DNA of 64,000 nucleotides from positions 1 through 64,000 of the forward strand of contig CALZUQ010000003.1 of the NCBI GenBank assembly GCA_945829425.1, in the 5' to 3' direction. The stretch is from an uncultured bacterium (GTDB lineage: Bacteria; Bacteroidota; Bacteroidia; Bacteroidales; Bacteroidaceae). Below, in pieces: positions 37,543 to 47,362 of this stretch. Both the position numbers and the translations under genes were made by a program. Within the stretch, counting starts at the first letter, position 1. Each line of letters opens with the position of its first letter. The notes under the pieces were generated by a model. That model did no database searches and had not been told where the DNA came from. It saw only the letters and a list, made by a program, of their open reading frames with translations.

Positions 37543-38595
37543 ATGAACGAGCATACTGTAATAACAATGAAAGACATAGCTGCGGCATTGGGCATTTCTA
37601 TCGCCACGGTGTCGAGGGCATTGAACAATTCTCCGAGTATCTCACGCGAACGACGCGAGATGATACAGCAGTATGCCCGTGAGCATAACTTCACACCGAA
37701 TATCCTTGCCAAAGACCTGCGCAACACTAAGGTGAAGCCACAGAAAATCATAGGCATAATACTTCCGGAGGTCATACATTTCTATTTCGCCTCCGTACTT
37801 GACGGTGTAGAGAAAGAGGCACGCCGGAGAGGCTACCGTGTCCTTATCGGGCAAAGCCACGAGAGGCACGATTTAGAGGTGGAACTCTGCCAGTCCTTTT
37901 GCGAGAGCCGTGTCTGCGGCATCATCGTCTCTCTGGCCAAAGACACCAAGAACTACGAACATTTCACAGAACTTCAACGCCTTGGGGTTCCGCTTGTTTT
38001 CTACGACCGTATATGTCATGGCATCAACGCCTCACGAGTTGTCGTCGATGACTACCACGGAGTACACAATGCCGTGACATACCTTATAAAGACAGGCTGC
38101 CGGCGCATCGCTTTCTTCGGCTCACCCATGCACTTAGAGATTTCCAAGAACCGACATAACGGATATAAGGACGCATTGTTGGAACACGGGCTGCACTACG
38201 ACGAGTCGCTGATACGCATCTGCGACAACCGCGACGACGCAGAAGCCATAACGCCGGAGCTGCTGGATATGGAGAACCGTCCCGACGCATTCTTCGCCAT
38301 AAACGACGACACGGCGATAGGAATACTACGTGCCGTAAAAAGAAAAAAGCTGCGTGTCCCTGACGATGTCTCGATATTCGGGTTTTCCGACGGTTTCCGT
38401 TCACGGGCCTCTGACCCTCAGCTGACATCCGTAAACCAGAGAGGGCAGGACGTAGGGCGCGAAGCAGCCGACATACTGATCAAGGAAGTGGAGGGCATAC
38501 TGCCTGCCGACAAAGTGAACAAACGCATCATAAGGACAGAACTCGTGATAAGGGAAACTACGAGACGGCTTCCTGAAGGCGACAAGGCGAAATGA
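37543..38595 (+). CDS. LacI-family transcriptional regulator
   Basis: Sugar-responsive DNA-binding protein. The N terminus (ITMKDIAAALGISIATVSRALNN) is a textbook LacI helix-turn-helix followed by the hinge helix (NILAKDLRN). The periplasmic-binding-protein-like effector domain follows (IGIILPEVIHFYFASVLDGVEKEA to the end). 350 residues is normal. It is divergent from susC, with the palindromic operator between them, and is followed by an SLC45-type sugar transporter. In other Bacteroidetes, LacI plus SLC45-type MFS often control maltose/maltodextrin use. The ligand is inferred, not read. Confidence 0.93.
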   Translation: MNEHTVITMKDIAAALGISIATVSRALNNSPSISRERREMIQQYAREHNFTPNILAKDLRNTKVKPQKIIGIILPEVIHFYFASVLDGVEKEARRRGYRVLIGQSHERHDLEVELCQSFCESRVCGIIVSLAKDTKNYEHFTELQRLGVPLVFYDRICHGINASRVVVDDYHGVHNAVTYLIKTGCRRIAFFGSPMHLEISKNRHNGYKDALLEHGLHYDESLIRICDNRDDAEAITPELLDMENRPDAFFAINDDTAIGILRAVKRKKLRVPDDVSIFGFSDGFRSRASDPQLTSVNQRGQDVGREAADILIKEVEGILPADKVNKRIIRTELVIRETTRRLPEGDKAK

Positions 38596-38814
38596 CTGGC
38601 TTGAATATTTTGCTGCCTCGCGAGGAAAAAATATTTTCCTCCCGACAAACGTGCTTTTCTCTCTCTTGAAAGCCCTTAAGCCATGGCGTTTTTCAGATTA
38701 TACAGAAACCTACATTTTGGAACAATCTGGAACAACCTGAAACAACCTGAAACTTTCCGAAACAACCTGAAACATAAAAATAGTACACCTACTTTCACAC
38801 ACCTAAAACAAGAC
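38596..38814. other. gap between lacI and the MFS gene
   Basis: About 220 bases. It contains the 10-bp perfect palindrome CCTCGCGAGG (38616-38625) followed by an A-run, and the 10-bp tandem repeat at 38721-38770. The open frame that continues from the transporter into this gap is the translated repeat (NNLKQPE..NNLKH), so I start the transporter at 38815. Confidence 0.55.
38721..38770. repeat. 10-bp tandem repeat before the MFS gene
   Basis: Five consecutive 10-base units of AACAACCTGA, with variants AACAATCTGG and AACTTTCCGA. The array ends 45 bases upstream of the chosen start codon, so it lies in the leader. A period near one helical turn is notable. Confidence 0.85.
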
Positions 38815-40182
38815 ATGAAACAAAAACCTAACATGAACTTCTGGGGGCTTTGGAACCTCAGCTTCGGTTTCTTCGGCGTACAGATAGCCTACGCTCTTCA
38901 ATCCGCCAACATCTCACGAATATTCGCCACTCTGGGAGCCGACCCTCACTCCCTGTCGTTTTTCTGGGTCCTGCCTCCGCTGATGGGCATCATCGTCCAA
39001 CCTATCGTGGGTAAATACTCCGACCGCACATGGTGCCGCTGGGGCAGACGCATACCATACCTCTTCATCGGTGCCGCCGTCGCTGTTGCCGTGATGTGCC
39101 TTCTGCCGAACTCCGGCTCTCTTAGCCTTGACAATACCACGCTGATATGGGGCAGCATGACTACCGTTATGCTTTTCGGCCTTATCATGCTTATGCTCCT
39201 CGACACCTCTATAAACATGGCCATGCAGCCGTTCAAGATGCTTGTCGGCGACATGGTAAACGAGAACCAGAAGAAAAAGGCATACTCCATACAGTCTTTC
39301 CTATGCAATGCCGGAAGCATTGTGGGATATGTCTTCCCGTTCCTCTTCACATGGTTAGGGATAAAGAACACAGCACCAGAGGGCATCGTGCCCGACTCCG
39401 TGATATACTCCTTCTACATCGGTGCTGCAATACTCATACTATGCGTGATATACACGACGATAAAGGTTAAGGAATGGGCACCGGAAGAGTATAACCAATA
39501 TCATAACACTGAAGGAAACAAGACGGAAACAGAAAAAGAGCCAAGCATGATAACGCTGTTGGCAAAAGCTCCTTCCTCTTTCTGGACGATAGGCATAGTA
39601 CAGTTCTTCTGCTGGGCGGCATTCCTGTTCATGTGGACTTACACAAACGGCACCGTAGCTGCCAACGCCTTCAATACGCCAATAATAAACGGTGCGCTCG
39701 ACGTGACATCCATAGAATATCAGAGTGCCTCAAACTGGGTCGGCATACTCTTCGCCGTGCAGGCGGTAGGCTCGGTGCTGTGGGCTCCTGTTATCCCGAA
39801 CATCAAGAACACAAAGCTGGGATACACCATAAGCCTCGTGCTGGGAGGACTGGGCTTCATATCCATGGCATACATCACTGACCCACACCTGCTCTTCGTC
39901 TCCTTCATACTAATAGGATGCGGCTGGGCGGCTATGCTGGCTTATCCGTTCACACTTCTCACCAATGCTCTGGAAGGACGCGGACACATGGGTACATACC
40001 TCGGACTCTTCAACTGCACGATATGTCTCCCGCAGATTGTGGCAGCAATACTCGGAGGTGTAATACTCTCTGCCCTGCCCCTTGCCGATAACGGAGCCGC
40101 CAACCAGCCAATGATGATGGTTATTGCGGGCGTGTCACTCCTGATAGGCTCGGCGGCGGTATTCCTGATAAAAGAAAAATAA
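38815..40182 (+). CDS. MFS sugar transporter, SLC45/GPH type (probable maltose or oligoglucoside importer)
   Basis: Inner-membrane proton-coupled sugar symporter with about twelve membrane segments. The start (NFWGLWNLSFGFFGVQIAYALQ) and the loop VGKYSDRTWCRWGRRIPYL, a D-R-x-x-x-R-x-G-R-R type motif between helices 2 and 3, are typical of SLC45-like transporters. From the ATG at 38815 the protein has 455 residues. Starts further upstream would add a peptide coded by the 10-bp repeat. Its place after lacI and beside susCDEF suggests that it carries the periplasmic maltodextrin or disaccharide across the inner membrane. DUF2007 follows 17 bases later. Confidence 0.85.
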   Translation: MKQKPNMNFWGLWNLSFGFFGVQIAYALQSANISRIFATLGADPHSLSFFWVLPPLMGIIVQPIVGKYSDRTWCRWGRRIPYLFIGAAVAVAVMCLLPNSGSLSLDNTTLIWGSMTTVMLFGLIMLMLLDTSINMAMQPFKMLVGDMVNENQKKKAYSIQSFLCNAGSIVGYVFPFLFTWLGIKNTAPEGIVPDSVIYSFYIGAAILILCVIYTTIKVKEWAPEEYNQYHNTEGNKTETEKEPSMITLLAKAPSSFWTIGIVQFFCWAAFLFMWTYTNGTVAANAFNTPIINGALDVTSIEYQSASNWVGILFAVQAVGSVLWAPVIPNIKNTKLGYTISLVLGGLGFISMAYITDPHLLFVSFILIGCGWAAMLAYPFTLLTNALEGRGHMGTYLGLFNCTICLPQIVAAILGGVILSALPLADNGAANQPMMMVIAGVSLLIGSAAVFLIKEK

Positions 40183-40199
40183 CAGGAAAGGACCACACC

Positions 40200-40424
40200 A
40201 TGCAAAAAGTCATAGAACTGTTAAAGTGCGACAATATCTTCCTCGCACAGAAAATCGCAGAACGCCTCAACGAAGAAGGCATCCCGAACATAGTGATAGA
40301 CGAGAGCAGTATCGGAACGGCTATGGGAGCAGGGCCCATGCCCGGCTGGAGGATAAGAATTAACGAGGAGGACTATAGGCGTGCATCAGAGATTGTCAGC
40401 GCAATAACACACGAAAAAGCGTGA
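40200..40424 (+). CDS. DUF2007-family small protein
   Basis: 74 residues: a beta-alpha-beta unit with KVIELLKCDNIFLAQKIAERLNEEGIPNIVID and WRIRINEEDYRRASEIV, matching the DUF2007 (putative signal-transducing) family. No signal peptide or membrane segment. It follows the transporter by 17 bases and may be translated with it. The family has no established function. Confidence 0.75.
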   Translation: MQKVIELLKCDNIFLAQKIAERLNEEGIPNIVIDESSIGTAMGAGPMPGWRIRINEEDYRRASEIVSAITHEKA

Positions 40425-40519
40425 AAGGTCATAAAAACACGGCTGTCTTTCATTGGAAATACTTAAAAAACAATAATATTTCACGCCGCGAACATGCTGA
40501 ATGACACATTTTTATTACA

Positions 40520-40552
40520 TTTGCATGATTTTTATTTAAGATGTTATATTTG
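40520..40552 (+). promoter_or_regulatory. promoter for pnp (-33 and -7 boxes)
   Basis: TTTG (40520-40523) and TATATTTG (40545-40552) are separated by 21 bases, matching the Bacteroidetes sigma-ABfr arrangement. The pnp start is about 60 bases downstream. Confidence 0.75.
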
Positions 40553-40613
40553 AGGCGTAGAGACATAAGGAAAACAACAACGTGCCCTACCCTTTTAGAT
40601 GCTAAAAAAAGAA

Positions 40614-42935
40614 ATGAACGTAATTACAAAGACAGTCTCTTTGCCTGACGGACGTCAGATTACAATAGAGACAGGAAAGCTGGCGAAACAGGCCGATGGC
40701 TCATGTACACTGCGCATGGGAAACACCGTACTCTTGGCTACTGTATGCGCAGCAAAGGATGCTGTTCCAGGAACAGACTTCATGCCTCTTCAGGTAGAAT
40801 ACCGTGAGCAATACGCTGCAGCAGGACGGTTCCCTGGCGGTTTTACAAAACGTGAGGGCAAGGCAAGCGATGACGAGATACTCGTATGCCGACTTGTAGA
40901 CAGAGCACTCCGTCCATTGTTCCCCTGCGATTTCCATGCAGAGGTGTATGTCAACGTCATACTCTTCTCTGCCGATGGAGTAGACCAACCAGACGCTTTG
41001 GCAGGATTTGCCGCAAGCTGTGCACTTGCATGTTCTGATATACCTTTTGAGTACCCTATCTCTGAGGTTCGTGTAGCACGCGTCGATGGCGAATATGTAA
41101 TAAACCCTACTTTCGAACAGATGAAGTCTGCTGACATGGACCTCATGGTAGGCGCCACGAAAGACAACATCATGATGGTGGAAGGCGAAATGAAAGAAGT
41201 GCAGGAGGCTGACCTCCTCAACGCACTCAAGGCAGCACATGCTGCCATCAAGCCGATGTGCGAGATGCAGGAGGAACTCATGAAGGAACTCGGCACTGAC
41301 ACAAAGCGCGAATACTGCCACGAGGTAAATGACGACGAACTCAAAGCACAGGTTAACAGCGACTGCTACCAGAAATGCTACGACGTAGTAAAGCAGGCTC
41401 TTGAGAAACACGAGCGTGCCGAAGCATTCGAGAAAATCAAGGAAGACTTCAAAGAGGCTTATGCCGCAGCGCATAGCGACCTTACAGAAGAGGAGCTGGA
41501 AGAGAAGAACGCCCTCGTAGACAAATATTACCACGACGTTGAGAAAGACGCCATGAGACGTTGCATACTTGACGAAGGCATACGTCTTGACGGACGTAAG
41601 ACAACAGACATACGCCCGATATGGTGTGAGGTAAGCCCTCTGCCTATGCCTCACGGATCGTCAATCTTCACACGCGGCGAGACACAGTCACTCACGACAG
41701 TAACGCTCGGCAACAAGATGGACGAGAAGATGATTGACAACGTCCTTGAGAAGAGCTACATGCGCTTCCTCCTACACTACAACTTCCCTCCGTTCTGTAC
41801 CGGCGAGGCAAAGGCACAACGTGGCGTAGGACGTCGTGAGATAGGTCACGGACACCTCGCATGGCGAGGCTTGAAAGGACAGATTCCTGCCGACTTCCCT
41901 TACACCGTACGCGTAGTAAGCCAGATACTTGAGTCCAACGGCTCGTCGTCCATGGCTACAGTATGTGCCGGAACACTGGCACTCATGGATGCCGGCGTAC
42001 CTATGAAAAAGCCTGTTTCAGGAATAGCAATGGGTCTTATCAAAAACCCGGGAGAAGAGAAGTATGCCGTTCTCTCGGATATCCTCGGCGATGAGGACCA
42101 CCTCGGAGACATGGACTTCAAGACAACGGGTACAAAGGACGGCCTGACAGCCACTCAGATGGATATAAAGTGCGACGGATTGTCATACGAGATACTCGAA
42201 AAGGCTCTCGCTCAGGCTAAGGCAGGAAGAGAGCATATCCTGAAGTGCATAACAGACACTATCGCAGAACCACGTCCAGAACTCAAGCCGCACGTACCAC
42301 GCATCGTCGCTCTTGACATACCGAAGGAGTTCATCGGTGCTGTCATTGGTCCTGGCGGTAAGATCATACAGCAGATGCAGGAGGATACCGGCGCTACGAT
42401 AACCATCGACGAGGCTGACGGCGTTGGCCACGTACAGGTTTCAGCACCAAACAAGGAGGCTATCGAGGCAGCAATAGCCAAGATAAAGGCTATCGTGGCA
42501 ATACCTGAAATAGGTGAGGTTTACGACGGCATAGTACGCTCTATCATGCCTTACGGATGCTTCGTGGAAATCCTTCCGGGAAAGGACGGACTGCTCCATA
42601 TCTCTGAGATTGACTGGAAACGTCTTGAGACTGTTGAGGAGGCTGGAATAAAGGAAGGCGACAAGATACAGGTAAAACTGATAGACATCGACCAGAAGAC
42701 AGGAAAATACAAGCTTTCACACCGTGTGCTGATAGATAAACCGGAAGGCTATCAGGAGCGTGAACGCCGCCCAAGACCGGAGCGAGGAGAACGTCGCCCA
42801 CGCCAGGAACGTAGTGAGCGTACAGAGCGCAGGCCACGTCAGGAACGTCGCCCACGTCAGGAAAACGAGCACAACGCACCACAAAACGAGACAGCGAAGG
42901 ACTTCAGCGATGTCCTCGACGATTTCGACTTCTAA
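40614..42935 (+). CDS. pnp: polyribonucleotide nucleotidyltransferase (PNPase)
   Basis: Phosphorolytic 3'-5' exoribonuclease of RNA turnover. Two RNase PH domains are joined by a helical linker. KH and S1 domains follow ([50 protein letters not shown]). An arginine/glutamate-rich tail ([18 protein letters not shown]...) ends in [11 protein letters not shown]. The ATG at 40614 ([14 protein letters not shown]) fits the family N terminus better than one at 40599. The RG/RE-rich tail is longer than in many homologues and may bind RNA. A terminator lies at 43042-43084. Confidence 0.96.
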   Translation: MNVITKTVSLPDGRQITIETGKLAKQADGSCTLRMGNTVLLATVCAAKDAVPGTDFMPLQVEYREQYAAAGRFPGGFTKREGKASDDEILVCRLVDRALRPLFPCDFHAEVYVNVILFSADGVDQPDALAGFAASCALACSDIPFEYPISEVRVARVDGEYVINPTFEQMKSADMDLMVGATKDNIMMVEGEMKEVQEADLLNALKAAHAAIKPMCEMQEELMKELGTDTKREYCHEVNDDELKAQVNSDCYQKCYDVVKQALEKHERAEAFEKIKEDFKEAYAAAHSDLTEEELEEKNALVDKYYHDVEKDAMRRCILDEGIRLDGRKTTDIRPIWCEVSPLPMPHGSSIFTRGETQSLTTVTLGNKMDEKMIDNVLEKSYMRFLLHYNFPPFCTGEAKAQRGVGRREIGHGHLAWRGLKGQIPADFPYTVRVVSQILESNGSSSMATVCAGTLALMDAGVPMKKPVSGIAMGLIKNPGEEKYAVLSDILGDEDHLGDMDFKTTGTKDGLTATQMDIKCDGLSYEILEKALAQAKAGREHILKCITDTIAEPRPELKPHVPRIVALDIPKEFIGAVIGPGGKIIQQMQEDTGATITIDEADGVGHVQVSAPNKEAIEAAIAKIKAIVAIPEIGEVYDGIVRSIMPYGCFVEILPGKDGLLHISEIDWKRLETVEEAGIKEGDKIQVKLIDIDQKTGKYKLSHRVLIDKPEGYQERERRPRPERGERRPRQERSERTERRPRQERRPRQENEHNAPQNETAKDFSDVLDDFDF

Positions 42936-43041
42936 CCACATGGCGTAAGAAAAAAATTGATAAAAAAGACATTATGATGCGGAAAATCCCCATTATTGCG
43001 CAAGCAAAACAGGGAACGCAGAAACATGACAGTTAGCATCG

Positions 43042-43084
43042 TTCCCATCATCCGGAAAATCCGGGTGATGGGAATATATGTTTT
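43042..43084 (+). terminator. Rho-independent terminator of pnp
   Basis: TTCCCATCATCCGG (43042-43055) pairs with CCGGGTGATGGGAA (43061-43074), with one G-T wobble and a 5-base loop, and a short TTTT run follows at 43081. It precedes the ATPase start, so read-through into that gene is limited. Confidence 0.75.
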
Positions 43085-43118
43085 CAGACAGAACCCATAT
43101 ATACAGCCATTGAGTATA

Positions 43119-45773
43119 ATGAGCAAAAGAACCATTACAACAGGATTGACAGACCATGAGGTAACAGCACAACGGCAGAAGTACGGATGGAATTTCCTTA
43201 CACCGCCCAAAAAGCAGTCGCTATGGACACTATACCTTGAAAAATACAAAGACCCTATAATACAGATACTCCTCGTGGCAGCATCTGTATCTCTTATACT
43301 TGCAATAATAGAAAACCAATATATAGAGACAATTGGTATCTTCCTCGCTGTAATACTCGCTACGACTGTAGGCTTCTTCTTTGAAAGGGACGCTGCAAAG
43401 AAATTTGATATCCTTACGCAACTCAACGAAGAACAGAAGGTAAAGGTAATCCGTAATGCATCCGTACAGCAGATACCACGGAAAGACATCGTCGTGGGTG
43501 ACACGGTGATTATTGAGACAGGCGACGAAATACCTGCCGACGGAATATTAGAAGAGAGCATATCACTACAGATTGACGAGTCTATGCTCACGGGCGAACC
43601 CATTACAAGCAAGAACGCAAACAAAGAAGATGTCAAGGACGACGGAAAGGCATACGCCTCAAACTTCGTAATGCGCTCAACGATGGTAATGAACGGCAGG
43701 GGACGTTTTATTGTGACGGCCATAGGCGATGACACGGAGATAGGCAAAGTAGCACATAAGTCCTCGGAGAAAACGGAGGTAAAGACGCCACTGAGCCTGC
43801 AACTGGACCGCCTGGGAAAAATCATAAGCAAGTTCGGACTCTCGCTGTCAGTCATAGCAGCAGGAATATTCCTTGTCCATGATATCCTCGTAAATGACAT
43901 CTGGCACTCTTTCGGAACACCAGATGCAGACTATCTCACCATGGCTACGATTGCCTTGAAATACGTTATGATGGGAATATCGCTTATTGCCATGGCAGTA
44001 CCTGAGGGACTTCCTATGGCAGTGACCCTGTCACTCGCATTGAATATGCGCAGGATGCTGAAAAGCCAGAACCTCGTAAGAAAGCTCCATGCTTGTGAGA
44101 CGATGGGAGCGGTGACGGTGATATGCACAGACAAAACGGGGACACTGACACAGAACAAGATGCAGGTAAGCGAGGAATATATCACTCAGGGGGAGACTGC
44201 TGATGGGCAAAGGAGAAACGAAGCACTCGCAGAGGCTATAGCGGTGAATACGACAGCTCATCTCGACGGCGAAAAAGGCATCGGGAACCCCACCGAGGTG
44301 TCTTTGCTTCTATGGCTGAAGAAAAACGGATATAACTACTTAGAGTTAAGGCGTGATGCTGAGATTGTCGGACAGAAACCGTTCTCTACAGAGACAAAGC
44401 AGATGACAACGACAGTCATGAAACGTACGGACGGAGGAGAGGGGAATAAAGCCGGCAACGGGAATACCACGACATATTTGAAGGGCGCTCCGGAGATTGT
44501 ACTGGCGCAATGCAACATGACAGAAGAGGAAAGGAAGGAGGCGGAAACGACATTGCTGAGATACCAGAAAAAAGCCATGCGCACTCTCGCACTCGCCATA
44601 CGCCATGGAGAAGGAGCTTATAGCCTGCAGGCTGTCTTCGGCATCACTGACCCCATACGTCCTGATGTCGCCGGAGCAGTACGCCAATGCGAAGACGCCG
44701 GTATAGGGATAAAGATTGTTACGGGCGATGTAGAGGCGACAGCGTGTGAGATAGCAAAGCAGATTGGCATAACACCTAATAAAGGAGAACAGGGAGGCAG
44801 ATGGTCAATATCGGGCAGTGAGTTTAGCAGCCTCACCGATGACGAGGCATATAATATTGTAGGCGACATACGCGTCATGTCACGTGCAAGGCCAACAGAC
44901 AAGCAACGTCTCGTGCAACTGTTGCAACGGCGAGGAGAAACAGTCGCTGTTACAGGTGACGGAACAAACGACGCTCCGGCATTAAACTACGCTCACGTAG
45001 GACTGTCGCTCGGCTCAGGCACCAACGTAGCAAAGGAGGCCTCTGACATGACACTGCTTGACGACTCCTTTGCTTCCATAGTAAATGCCGTGTTATGGGG
45101 GCGTTCATTATACCGTAATATCCAGAGATTTCTGTATTTCCAACTTGTGGTCAATGTCGTGGCTCTGTTGCTCGTAATCGCAGGATCGTTTGTAGGAACG
45201 GAGATGCCTCTGACCATAACACAGATATTATGGGTGAACCTGATCATGGACACATTTGCCGCACTGGCACTGGCATCGCTCGCACCTTCACGAGAGGTGA
45301 TGAAAGAGAAGCCACGGAAACAGAGTGACTTTATACTTACAAAAAGCATTATAAGGGGCATACTGCTCTCTGGGATATCAATGTTTGTTGTGATGTTCCT
45401 ATTCTTGTTACACTGCGAGGGAATAATAACATTCAGTGGTGAAGGTTGGAATACAACAGGAATAGACCAAAGAGAACTGACATGGTTCTTCACAACATTT
45501 GTCATGATGCAGGTATGGAACCTTTTCAATGCCAAAGCCGTAAACTCCAGTCATAGTGCTTTCCACCGTCTTTTCAGGGAAAAAGGCATGCTGTTTATAG
45601 TAGGATGTATTCTCATAGGACAATGGGGTATCGTAACCTTTGCCGGAGAGATGTTCCGATGCGTACCGATGTCATGGCAGGAATGGACGACAATAATCAT
45701 AGCGACATCACCGGTACTTATAGTTGGTGAAATATACAGGCTGACGAAAAAGAGGAAAAAGGGAAAGGCATAG
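43119..45773 (+). CDS. P-type Ca2+-translocating ATPase (PMCA/SERCA type)
   Basis: Inner-membrane ATP-driven calcium exporter. It has a cation-ATPase N domain, the actuator motif MLTGEP, the phosphorylation motif CTDKTGTLTQNKMQ with Asp338, the hinge TGDGTNDAPAL, and about ten membrane segments, with PEGLPMAVTLSL as the M4 motif. The ATG at 43119 (MSKRTITTGLTDHEVTAQRQ) gives 884 residues. Starts further upstream would read through the pnp terminator. The 45-base gap to the FAD synthetase-like gene suggests co-transcription. Confidence 0.92.
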   Translation: MSKRTITTGLTDHEVTAQRQKYGWNFLTPPKKQSLWTLYLEKYKDPIIQILLVAASVSLILAIIENQYIETIGIFLAVILATTVGFFFERDAAKKFDILTQLNEEQKVKVIRNASVQQIPRKDIVVGDTVIIETGDEIPADGILEESISLQIDESMLTGEPITSKNANKEDVKDDGKAYASNFVMRSTMVMNGRGRFIVTAIGDDTEIGKVAHKSSEKTEVKTPLSLQLDRLGKIISKFGLSLSVIAAGIFLVHDILVNDIWHSFGTPDADYLTMATIALKYVMMGISLIAMAVPEGLPMAVTLSLALNMRRMLKSQNLVRKLHACETMGAVTVICTDKTGTLTQNKMQVSEEYITQGETADGQRRNEALAEAIAVNTTAHLDGEKGIGNPTEVSLLLWLKKNGYNYLELRRDAEIVGQKPFSTETKQMTTTVMKRTDGGEGNKAGNGNTTTYLKGAPEIVLAQCNMTEEERKEAETTLLRYQKKAMRTLALAIRHGEGAYSLQAVFGITDPIRPDVAGAVRQCEDAGIGIKIVTGDVEATACEIAKQIGITPNKGEQGGRWSISGSEFSSLTDDEAYNIVGDIRVMSRARPTDKQRLVQLLQRRGETVAVTGDGTNDAPALNYAHVGLSLGSGTNVAKEASDMTLLDDSFASIVNAVLWGRSLYRNIQRFLYFQLVVNVVALLLVIAGSFVGTEMPLTITQILWVNLIMDTFAALALASLAPSREVMKEKPRKQSDFILTKSIIRGILLSGISMFVVMFLFLLHCEGIITFSGEGWNTTGIDQRELTWFFTTFVMMQVWNLFNAKAVNSSHSAFHRLFREKGMLFIVGCILIGQWGIVTFAGEMFRCVPMSWQEWTTIIIATSPVLIVGEIYRLTKKRKKGKA

Positions 45774-45817
45774 GGGAAAAAGCAATACCGGATGAAAAGC
45801 GACAAACGAGAAAAAAG

Positions 45818-46354
45818 ATGACGAAGGAACACTACTGTGCTACAATAGGCAATTATGACGGTGTACACCGTGGACACCGCATGGTGTTAGAACGCCTGAA
45901 AAAGATCGCCGAGGAAGAAAAAAGGAATACCATGGTGATAACGTTCGACAAACATCCTATGGCAGTAACATGTCCAGAACGCACACCAAGACCTCTGATG
46001 ACAACAGAGGAGAAGGTGAGGCGGTTATATGCTTGCGGCATAGACCGTGTTGTAGTGCTCACATTCGACAAACGCTTTATGCAGCAGACGGCATACGACT
46101 TTATGAAACATACTCTCTTCGAAGAACTGGACGTAAGGACTCTTCTGATAGGTTATGACAACCGCTTTGGGAAACGCAACGAAAAAGAAAACGCAGAAAC
46201 ATATATAGCCTACGGGAAAGAGATAGGAATAAATGTATTTATAGGACCAGGACCAGAGGAATGCGGGTTATATGGCAATCAAGCTGTCTCCTCTTCACTC
46301 ATTCGTAAAATGATTGATGAGGGTAAAATAGAGGAAGCAATGGAGCTGATGTAA
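45818..46354 (+). CDS. FAD synthetase nucleotidyltransferase domain protein (no riboflavin kinase domain)
   Basis: FMN adenylyltransferase-type domain. GNYDGVHRGHRMVLERL is the nucleotidyltransferase P-loop-like HxGH signature, and DNRFGKRNEKENAETY and VSSSLIRKMIDEGKIEEAMELM are the remaining family blocks. The protein ends at residue 178 where RibF proteins normally go on to a ~120-residue riboflavin kinase domain. The stop is clean, so this is not an obvious frameshift. It could be a FAD synthetase alone (with the kinase elsewhere) or a paralogue with another nucleotidyl transfer role. Confidence 0.82.
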   Translation: MTKEHYCATIGNYDGVHRGHRMVLERLKKIAEEEKRNTMVITFDKHPMAVTCPERTPRPLMTTEEKVRRLYACGIDRVVVLTFDKRFMQQTAYDFMKHTLFEELDVRTLLIGYDNRFGKRNEKENAETYIAYGKEIGINVFIGPGPEECGLYGNQAVSSSLIRKMIDEGKIEEAMELM

Positions 46355-46408
46355 GTGAAAACGGTTTGGCAAAAGGCGGGAAAAGAGTAAGGAATAATAA
46401 TTATTTAT

Positions 46409-46431
46409 GGTGGGTGTTATACATTCTCACC
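46409..46431. repeat. 23-bp dispersed hairpin element (before the CPBP gene)
   Basis: GGTGGG (46409-46414), an 11-base loop, CTCACC (46426-46431), with one G-T wobble in the stem. It ends 16 bases before the CPBP start codon. Confidence 0.65.
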
Positions 46432-46447
46432 TTAATATACAGAAAAA

Positions 46448-47263
46448 ATGAGAAAGGTCATACAGTTCTTTTTAATAGCTATAATAATTCAGGTGGCTTG
46501 CTCGTTCTTCATATCAGGTATATGGAAAATGGTGTCGGGAAGCTATGAGCAAACAGGGGAGATGCTTATCACAATATCTGCTGTAGGGAGCCTGGTTACG
46601 ATAATCGTCTTCCTCTCTCTACGCATGATGCCGTTGACAAAGTGTTTCCTGTACCACCGTCCATGTTCTGTGAGCTTATGGACACTGGCTTTGGCATTCG
46701 GTTTGCTTATACCCTCAATGCTTCTCAACGACATCATTCCTGAAGCATGGCGCAAGGATTATCTTAGCGATGTCTTTAATATGATACTCAGCAATCCATG
46801 GGGATATCTCCAAATAGGTCTTTTGGCCCCCGTAGCAGAGGAGATTGTTTTTCGTGGCGCCATACAATCTGCTGCAACAGAGGTGTTCTGTAAAAGAGAG
46901 AACAGATACGGACATTGGAAAGCGATATTCCTTTCGGCAATGCTCTTTGCCGCAGCACACGGGAATCCTTCACAGTTCTTCCACGCTTTTTTGACAGGAG
47001 TACTGATGGGGTGGATATACTGGAGAGGTGGAAGCATAATACCTTGTATCATTATACACTGGGTGAACAATTCCACAGCTTTTCTGCTTTACTATATTAT
47101 GCCAGAGACATACGACATGACTGTAGCAGAACTCTTCGGGCAGTCACATACGCTGCTTACCGTGGTCACTGCATTCTCTACACTACTCTTTCTGTATGCC
47201 TTGAACTCACTAAGGAAGGTGTGGCAGGAAACGAACAACGAAACACCTGACAAAGAAAAGTGA
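46448..47263 (+). CDS. CPBP-family intramembrane metalloprotease
   Basis: Multi-pass membrane protease of the Rce1/CPBP (Abi) group. The three catalytic motifs are readable: EEIVFRG with Glu131-Glu132 and Arg136, FAAAHGN with its histidine, and HWVNNS. 271 residues with six or more membrane segments. Its leader holds a 23-bp hairpin. Genes next to it (FAD synthetase domain, SpoIIE phosphatase) give no functional link. Substrate unknown. Confidence 0.9.
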   Translation: MRKVIQFFLIAIIIQVACSFFISGIWKMVSGSYEQTGEMLITISAVGSLVTIIVFLSLRMMPLTKCFLYHRPCSVSLWTLALAFGLLIPSMLLNDIIPEAWRKDYLSDVFNMILSNPWGYLQIGLLAPVAEEIVFRGAIQSAATEVFCKRENRYGHWKAIFLSAMLFAAAHGNPSQFFHAFLTGVLMGWIYWRGGSIIPCIIIHWVNNSTAFLLYYIMPETYDMTVAELFGQSHTLLTVVTAFSTLLFLYALNSLRKVWQETNNETPDKEK

Positions 47264-47289
47264 AAGGCAAAAAAACGTCCATGGCATAA

Positions 47290-47311
47290 GGTGGAATAGT
47301 TTATTCACACC
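47290..47311. repeat. weaker copy of the 23-bp hairpin element
   Basis: GGTG (47290-47293) pairs with CACC (47308-47311), and GAATA with TATTC inside. It is about 52 bases before the SpoIIE-phosphatase start. Loop sequence differs from the other copies, so membership is doubtful. Confidence 0.35.
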
Positions 47312-47362
47312 GAGAATTTGAAATAAAACGTTTGAGTTGACCATATCTATAACATCAATACT

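Noticed and set aside
38683..38814. N-terminal extension of the MFS transporter
   Set aside because: It is a translation of the 10-bp repeat (NNLKQPE...NNLKH). The ATG at 38815 gives the family's usual N terminus.
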